Origin: an uncultured Saprospiraceae bacterium
GTDB lineage: Bacteria > Bacteroidota > Bacteroidia > Chitinophagales > Saprospiraceae
Reading direction: 5' to 3'
Length of the DNA stretch: 10,621 nt
Assembly: GCA_938002705.1 (NCBI GenBank)
Contig: CALLAG010000188.1
Span: 1-10,621 of the forward strand
Numbering within the stretch: position 1 is the stretch's first letter; each line of letters begins with the position of its first letter. Below the pieces are notes generated by a model. The model saw only the letters and a program-made list of their open reading frames with translations. It made no database searches and was not told the origin of the DNA. Shown in pieces: positions 8,001 to 10,621 of this stretch. A program made the position numbers and the translations under genes.

Positions 8001-8648
8001 AAGAGCTAGTCTAAATGTTCTCCTTATGACAGGCACAGATTTTTTGTTGGTTGTCACAGGCGACGGATTTTCATATAGGTCTTCTTCTTTGCTGAGTTCT
8101 TCATTATAGTGATTATACCCACACCCATTAGGGTAGTTAGACTGATCTACATGATGATCTTTCACATAGTAACTCATATACTTTTCATCGGCGTATGTAT
8201 AGTAAGGATCTATATATACTGTTCCTTTTCTGGTTACAATGGCTGCATGGAATCCCATAGGCCCAAAATCTATACGAGCATGCTCCGATGTATTATTAGG
8301 ATTATAGCCTCTGTAGGCCTTGATATCAGGAAACTTAGCACTTAACACTGGACTCATATTAGGACTCTCTACGAATATCATAGGTATCATACTGCCATCT
8401 GGTAGAGGTAGTGAGAATTCTACAGTTTTAAGATTTGACTTTTCTATGCTTTCGTTAGAAGCATCTGATAGATGTTTGACCATGGCATTATAGTCGATCT
8501 CATATAAGCCAAATTTATCTGGAACTATAGTCCTCATTAGATCCGCTTCTTTATAAGTCGGCTTTTCTTCTATAGACTGCCATATCTGCTGTCCACTGAT
8601 GTGGATGGATATGAGGGATAATAAGCATAAGGTGATCAGTTGCTTCAT
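5025..8648 (-). CDS. T9SS-secreted reprolysin-like metzincin metalloprotease with P-domain
   Basis: The 1207-residue protein starts at the ATG at 8646-8648, followed by a signal peptide (MKQLITLCLLSLISIHISGQ). The frame stays open upstream to an ATG at 8726, but that adds 26 residues before the signal peptide and would span a perfect -7 box. Residues about 20-165 resemble the propeptide of Bacteroidota M12B-like proteases (SLPLPDGSM..., YIDPYY). The catalytic domain (about 205-425) has HEVGHQFSGGH, with zinc ligands His349, His353 and His359 and general base Glu350, and a turn TILSYSG near residue 386. Then come a cadherin/PKD-like domain (430-560), two Ig-like domains (560-657, 662-761), an FN3-like domain (767-858), a proprotein-convertase P-domain (863-1001), a CSPG/cadherin_3-like repeat (1008-1114) and a Por secretion tail (1127-1207) with VYPNPAS at 1134-1140. 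It is expected to be exported by Sec, then released or surface-attached through T9SS, and to degrade extracellular protein. Specificity cannot be read. Confidence 0.92.
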   Translation of the reverse strand: MKQLITLCLLSLISIHISGQQIWQSIEEKPTYKEADLMRTIVPDKFGLYEIDYNAMVKHLSDASNESIEKSNLKTVEFSLPLPDGSMIPMIFVESPNMSPVLSAKFPDIKAYRGYNPNNTSEHARIDFGPMGFHAAIVTRKGTVYIDPYYTYADEKYMSYYVKDHHVDQSNYPNGCGYNHYNEELSKEEDLYENPSPVTTNKKSVPVIRRTFRLALACTGEWGSLWSTPENVMSKFNTGVNRFNITFENEVGIHFELIDDNDKLIFFRENEPYTSPRLGGETLRENTAVINNAVGVNSYDIGHVFTTFCTDGVAGIAFGGSVCRNNKGGGVSCIGSADISNFIAQTGAHEVGHQFSGGHSWDNCPGNDAQRSPSTGWEPGSGSTILSYSGLCGNNNVVGPSDEYFHVGNINQFYDFVEASNCGILEESGNNTPDLFVDIPEGLTIPISTPFELDGSAVDQDGDMLTYNWEQMDLNSTPSQLGSPLGNAPSFRSFPPSTETKRSFPRLGNILAGIGNPREVLPTYNRDLTFRFTVRDNHPGTGVTVWEEVKLRSSDTAGPFAVTSPRQLTFVEVNEEFTVEWDVANTDNDIIDCQTVDIFLSTDGGGSFDIQLASDVPNDGSHVVSIPNNITNAGRIKVKASNNVFFNIGRGELIIRAPAAPGFFIDLAENEYDICLPQNLSVDIQGTSFQDFQNEVTLDVVSGLPTDASFEFSNNPMTPDGISKLNIDLENVTESGTYEVTIEATSPDATSISQTFRLEVTATDMSDLVLQSPASGLEAVSGTPAFEWTESLNAESYRLEVSTTPEFGSTNIIDQDNILTNRVLPQIILDNSTLYYWRVSGSNKCVDTFESEIFTFSTVSLSCNSYTAEDTPINISQSGTPTIRSVIRVFEQGTIADVNITKIEGGHGRSRDLTATIINPAGDSIELWDSSCSGADFNLGFDSDSPIPFSCPLNASRVMQLESASLEGFNGSETEGDWVLLIEDTRPGEGGRLNTYSIQLCSNSSFDNPFLVNNNILEVPTGAADRIFSNLLLSEDNNNSADELLYTLVVNTTKGTLLLRGDEMVVGSRFTQADIDAGALRYVHNGVEDESDRFVFTVIDGEGGFIDLTEFVINTDASFTSSIDELGTDDIFRVYPNPASQTLHIYNKETSTEDWNVVIYNIDGQVIHTDRIRKKLSLDVHNFEQGLYLIHLSNGNTYYTHKVNIIK

Positions 8649-8670
8649 TGAGTATAATTTTTTTGTATTA

Positions 8671-8678
8671 CAAATATA
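8671..8678 (-). promoter_or_regulatory. Bacteroidota -7 promoter element for the protease gene
   Basis: On the minus strand TATATTTG is an exact match to the TAnnTTTG -7 box recognised by the primary sigma factor of Bacteroidota. It lies 22 bp before the ATG at 8648, leaving a short A/T-rich leader and supporting that start codon. No TTG is present at the usual -33 distance, so the promoter may be weak or helped by a regulator. AT-rich sequence makes chance matches possible. Confidence 0.5.
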
Positions 8679-8772
8679 TAAACTAGCCACATAGTAGAGG
8701 TGATGTTCTTGTTGTAATGCGGACATTGATCAAATTGTTTATCTGAATAATATGTAATTAGTGTAAAATCAT

Positions 8773-8812
8773 ATAAATCAGAAATTATAGAAAAATAAGA
8801 TAAGTCAGAAAT
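8773..8812 (+). repeat. Short direct repeat directly upstream of the AbrB-type gene
   Basis: ATAAATCAGAAAT (8773-8785) and ATAAGTCAGAAAT (8800-8812) match at 12 of 13 positions, with starts 27 bp apart. The second copy ends 7 bp before the ATG at 8820. This position fits an operator at which the encoded regulator could act on its own gene, but that is inference. No clear TTG/TAnnTTTG promoter for this gene was found between 8734 and 8819. Confidence 0.4.
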
Positions 8813-8819
8813 AAGTGGT

Positions 8820-9080
8820 ATGTTTGATGTAGAATTAAAGAATATAGTGGCACAATCTAATTTTTCAGTAGAGGCAATAGTAAGCTGTGATGAGCGAGGT
8901 CAGTTGGTATTACCCAAAGACGTCAGGAAAAAACTAGATATAAAGTCCGGGGATAAACTGGCCTTATTGAATGTAACCACTAAGAATAATGCAATATGCA
9001 TCACGCTTATAAAGGCGAATTCGCTTGAGGATATTATTAAGAATTACTTAGCTCCTGTAATGAAGGATATTACAGAATAA
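8820..9080 (+). CDS. AbrB/MazE/SpoVT-fold DNA-binding protein
   Basis: An 86-residue protein with one swapped-hairpin AbrB domain at about residues 18-65. The diagnostic segment is CDERGQLVLPKDVRKKLDIKSGDKLALL (23-50): the 'G-[QR]-[LIV]-x-[LI]-P-x-x-x-R' core followed by 'I-x-x-G-D-x-L'. The N-terminal extension (FDVELKNIV) and helical C-terminus (SLEDIIKNYLAPVMKDITE) resemble, from memory, a subgroup of about 90-residue AbrB proteins in bacteria and archaea that includes HgcAB-associated proteins. No hgcA or hgcB gene is near, and Cys60 is single rather than part of a CC pair, so I do not assign that role. No toxin gene is adjacent, which argues against a MazE-type antitoxin. It probably acts as a dimeric transcriptional regulator. 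It is divergent from the protease gene, is preceded by a direct repeat, and is followed by a strong terminator, so it is monocistronic. Confidence 0.87.
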   Translation: MFDVELKNIVAQSNFSVEAIVSCDERGQLVLPKDVRKKLDIKSGDKLALLNVTTKNNAICITLIKANSLEDIIKNYLAPVMKDITE

Positions 9081-9129
9081 GGGTTATACAAGATAGATTG
9101 ATTGAGTATTTAGCTATTTTATTTGAACT

Positions 9130-9143
9130 AAATAGTACTATTT
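9130..9143. repeat. Perfect 14-bp palindrome downstream of the AbrB-type gene
   Basis: AAATAGTACTATTT is a perfect palindrome located between the abrB-like stop codon and its terminator. Its left half (AAATAG, 9130-9135) can also pair with CTATTT at 9114-9119, giving two mutually exclusive weak hairpins. It might be a protein-binding site or simply AT-rich 3'-UTR sequence. Confidence 0.4.
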
Positions 9144-9150
9144 TGAGGAG

Positions 9151-9179
9151 GGGAACAACGAGATTTGTTCCCTTTTTTT
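9151..9179 (+). terminator. Rho-independent terminator after the AbrB-type gene
   Basis: GGGAACAA (9151-9158) and TTGTTCCC (9165-9172) form a perfect 8-bp stem with a 6-nt loop (CGAGAT), followed directly by seven T residues (9173-9179). It lies 70 bp after the AbrB-type stop. On the other strand it lacks a downstream T run, so it should act on plus-strand transcripts only. Confidence 0.93.
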
Positions 9180-9295
9180 ATTTAGTATACTTATAATTTG
9201 ACCTTGATCAATATTTTTATTGAAATATTACATAATAAAGTAGTTCTACCAACCTCAATTCATTGACAATAATCAATCTCTGATAGCTTAGACAT

Positions 9296-10621
9296 TTAAA
9301 AAATGGCTCTCATCTGCACACCTGCAGTATGCACTAATCTTGAGTCTTCCGATTTTCTGCCATTGTAGTTGATGATCATATCTATGCTGTTAGATAGTCG
9401 TCTTGTATAATTAAAATTCCATACAAGATTACGACCATCTCTGAGACCTTGGAGCATCTCAAATTCTATAGGTGTATTACGTTGTCCTATGTATTTGATC
9501 TGGACTATATTGAATTCTAACTGTAGATTAGATTGGCTATTCTTTCTCCATGTGAAGTCTATACCTCCATCATTAATGTCTGAAGTTTCTAGCATACCTA
9601 TACTGTTCCGATTTCTTTCGATTTTGTATTTGAGGATGATACGCATCTTGCTGGATGGTCTAAAGTTTAATTGGGGTATTACATTCCAGAATTGTATTGT
9701 ATAATCTTGATTATCGAATATCGTATGATCATTCTTTTTATTTCCTATTCCTGTCTCTACGAGGATATCGACTTTCTTTCTGAGATTTATTCTGGATCGG
9801 GTATAGTACTGATCTGATAACCTTGTCTCGTCTCCTGATATCTGTGATAGTTTGTTATTGAGAGATCTGTAAGCAAGTTGGATGTCATACTTTGGATTAC
9901 CTCTATTGAAGAATAGGTTATGATCAAACGACGCAGTGAATGCTACTAATTGATCATTTTCAAGATTAAATGATATGGGTTGTATGAAGCCACCATCTCC
10001 CTGATTTAATAATTTCTGGTCTATCCGATATCGACTTGATATCATAAATCTTGAAAGCAACGCTTTTTTATTATTGATGAATTTTCCAGGTTCTATTTTG
10101 AGCGATTGGTTAAGTACATTCCTGTTTGTACTTATGAATTCATTATTAAATATACTTATCTTCTCATGGCTTCCAATATTTGGGAATACGGCTATTTCAA
10201 ATTCTGTAATTTGCTCCTCTCCATCATTATTGTAATCATTCCATAGATAAGAGCCTTCGCCATCTTGCACTTTGATATATTGGAATTCTATCCTCGGCTC
10301 TTGACCACTATTAGCTTCATAATATGTGTTGAATGATAAGCCATTATTCAAGAGTGTAAGTTTATGGTCTATGTTGCCTATAAATGTTTTATTACTATTA
10401 TCATTTTCTAAGAAAATATCTTCTACAACATAGTCCCTTAATACCAGTTGCCATGTCAATGCAGAATGGGTAGATTGCTGCCAGTTACCACTTAGCCCAT
10501 AATCAGTACCTACGGTGATACGTTGCATTCTGTCCATTATACCTCTGTCATCATACCGTTTAGTTACACTTATAGTAAAGTTGAGATCATCTGAAGGAGA
10601 AGCTTCTATGTATCCTCTTAT
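9296..10621 (-). CDS. C-terminal part of a large outer-membrane beta-barrel protein (5' end outside window)
   Basis: The frame is open from the right edge to the stop at 9296-9298, so 441 C-terminal residues are visible; the ATG at 10535-10537 is internal and not a credible start. The sequence is a run of alternating polar/hydrophobic strands of about 10-14 residues (LNFTISVTKRY, HSALTWQLVLRDY, LQLEFNIVQIKYI, DMIINYNGRK) ending in AGVQMRAIF. A terminal aromatic residue on the last strand is typical of barrels inserted by the BAM complex. A segment at 10202-10237 (DYNNDGEEQITE) looks like a calcium-binding loop. From memory, the surrounding 'G.Y.W.DYN.DG...EFE.A.FP' pattern recurs in the C-terminal parts of large Bacteroidota membrane proteins of unknown function. 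I see no TonB box or plug in the visible part. Family and substrate are unknown. Confidence 0.75.
   Translation of the reverse strand: MRGYIEASPSDDLNFTISVTKRYDDRGIMDRMQRITVGTDYGLSGNWQQSTHSALTWQLVLRDYVVEDIFLENDNSNKTFIGNIDHKLTLLNNGLSFNTYYEANSGQEPRIEFQYIKVQDGEGSYLWNDYNNDGEEQITEFEIAVFPNIGSHEKISIFNNEFISTNRNVLNQSLKIEPGKFINNKKALLSRFMISSRYRIDQKLLNQGDGGFIQPISFNLENDQLVAFTASFDHNLFFNRGNPKYDIQLAYRSLNNKLSQISGDETRLSDQYYTRSRINLRKKVDILVETGIGNKKNDHTIFDNQDYTIQFWNVIPQLNFRPSSKMRIILKYKIERNRNSIGMLETSDINDGGIDFTWRKNSQSNLQLEFNIVQIKYIGQRNTPIEFEMLQGLRDGRNLVWNFNYTRRLSNSIDMIINYNGRKSEDSRLVHTAGVQMRAIF

Noticed and set aside
8820..9080. Assignment as HgcC-like mercury-methylation-associated protein or as a MazE-type antitoxin
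   Set aside because: No hgcA/hgcB genes, no adjacent toxin gene, and no CC pair in the C-terminal strand. Only the AbrB fold is supported.
9209..9222. Small hairpin CAATA-TTTT-TATTG as a terminator for the barrel gene
   Set aside because: The stem is only 5 bp and AT-rich, with no T run on the minus strand after it. I cannot call a terminator for that gene in this window.

Overview
The window looks like an ordinary chromosomal stretch from an AT-rich member of the Bacteroidota, probably a marine or environmental lineage near Saprospiria or Flavobacteriia. The clues are a secreted protein with a type IX secretion (T9SS) C-terminal sorting domain, SprB-type repeats, a Bacteroidota-style surface lipoprotein, a DUF2805/TIGR03643 protein, a TAnnTTTG-type -7 box, and no Shine-Dalgarno sequence before any start I examined. 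I see no tRNA, rRNA, CRISPR array, transposase or phage gene.

Layout. (a) 1-3792, minus strand: a compact three-gene block, transcribed from high to low coordinates. It encodes a 1016-residue multidomain lipoprotein (carboxypeptidase-regulatory-like, SprB-like and SdrD_B-like modules), then after 12 bp an ECF sigma factor, then, overlapping by 19 bp, a gene cut by the window edge. Its visible N-terminus carries two copies of an 'LKxxLxxHxSxIDxxAxW' motif and it is probably the cognate anti-sigma factor. (b) 3793-4075: divergent intergenic region with an inverted repeat. (c) 4076-4940, plus strand: a stand-alone CBS-pair protein and a DUF2805 protein, each followed by a hairpin terminator. (d) 5025-8648, minus strand: a large T9SS-secreted metzincin (reprolysin-like) protease with a P-domain and other accessory modules. 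(e) 8649-9295: divergent promoter region, a small AbrB/SpoVT-fold regulator, and a strong terminator. (f) 9296 to the right edge, minus strand: the C-terminal 441 residues of a large outer-membrane beta-barrel protein.

How they may work together. Only block (a) shows clear functional linkage. A lipoprotein that is probably surface exposed is encoded with a sigma/anti-sigma pair, which suggests a cell-envelope signalling unit; this is inference from gene order. The other genes look like independent units with their own promoters and terminators. The most useful points for a second look are the tandem motif in the putative anti-sigma factor, the lipoprotein-sigma-anti-sigma order, the atypical metzincin motifs (Ser for Gly in the zinc motif, Leu for Met in the Met-turn), the corrected protease start, and the paired repeats around the AbrB-type gene.
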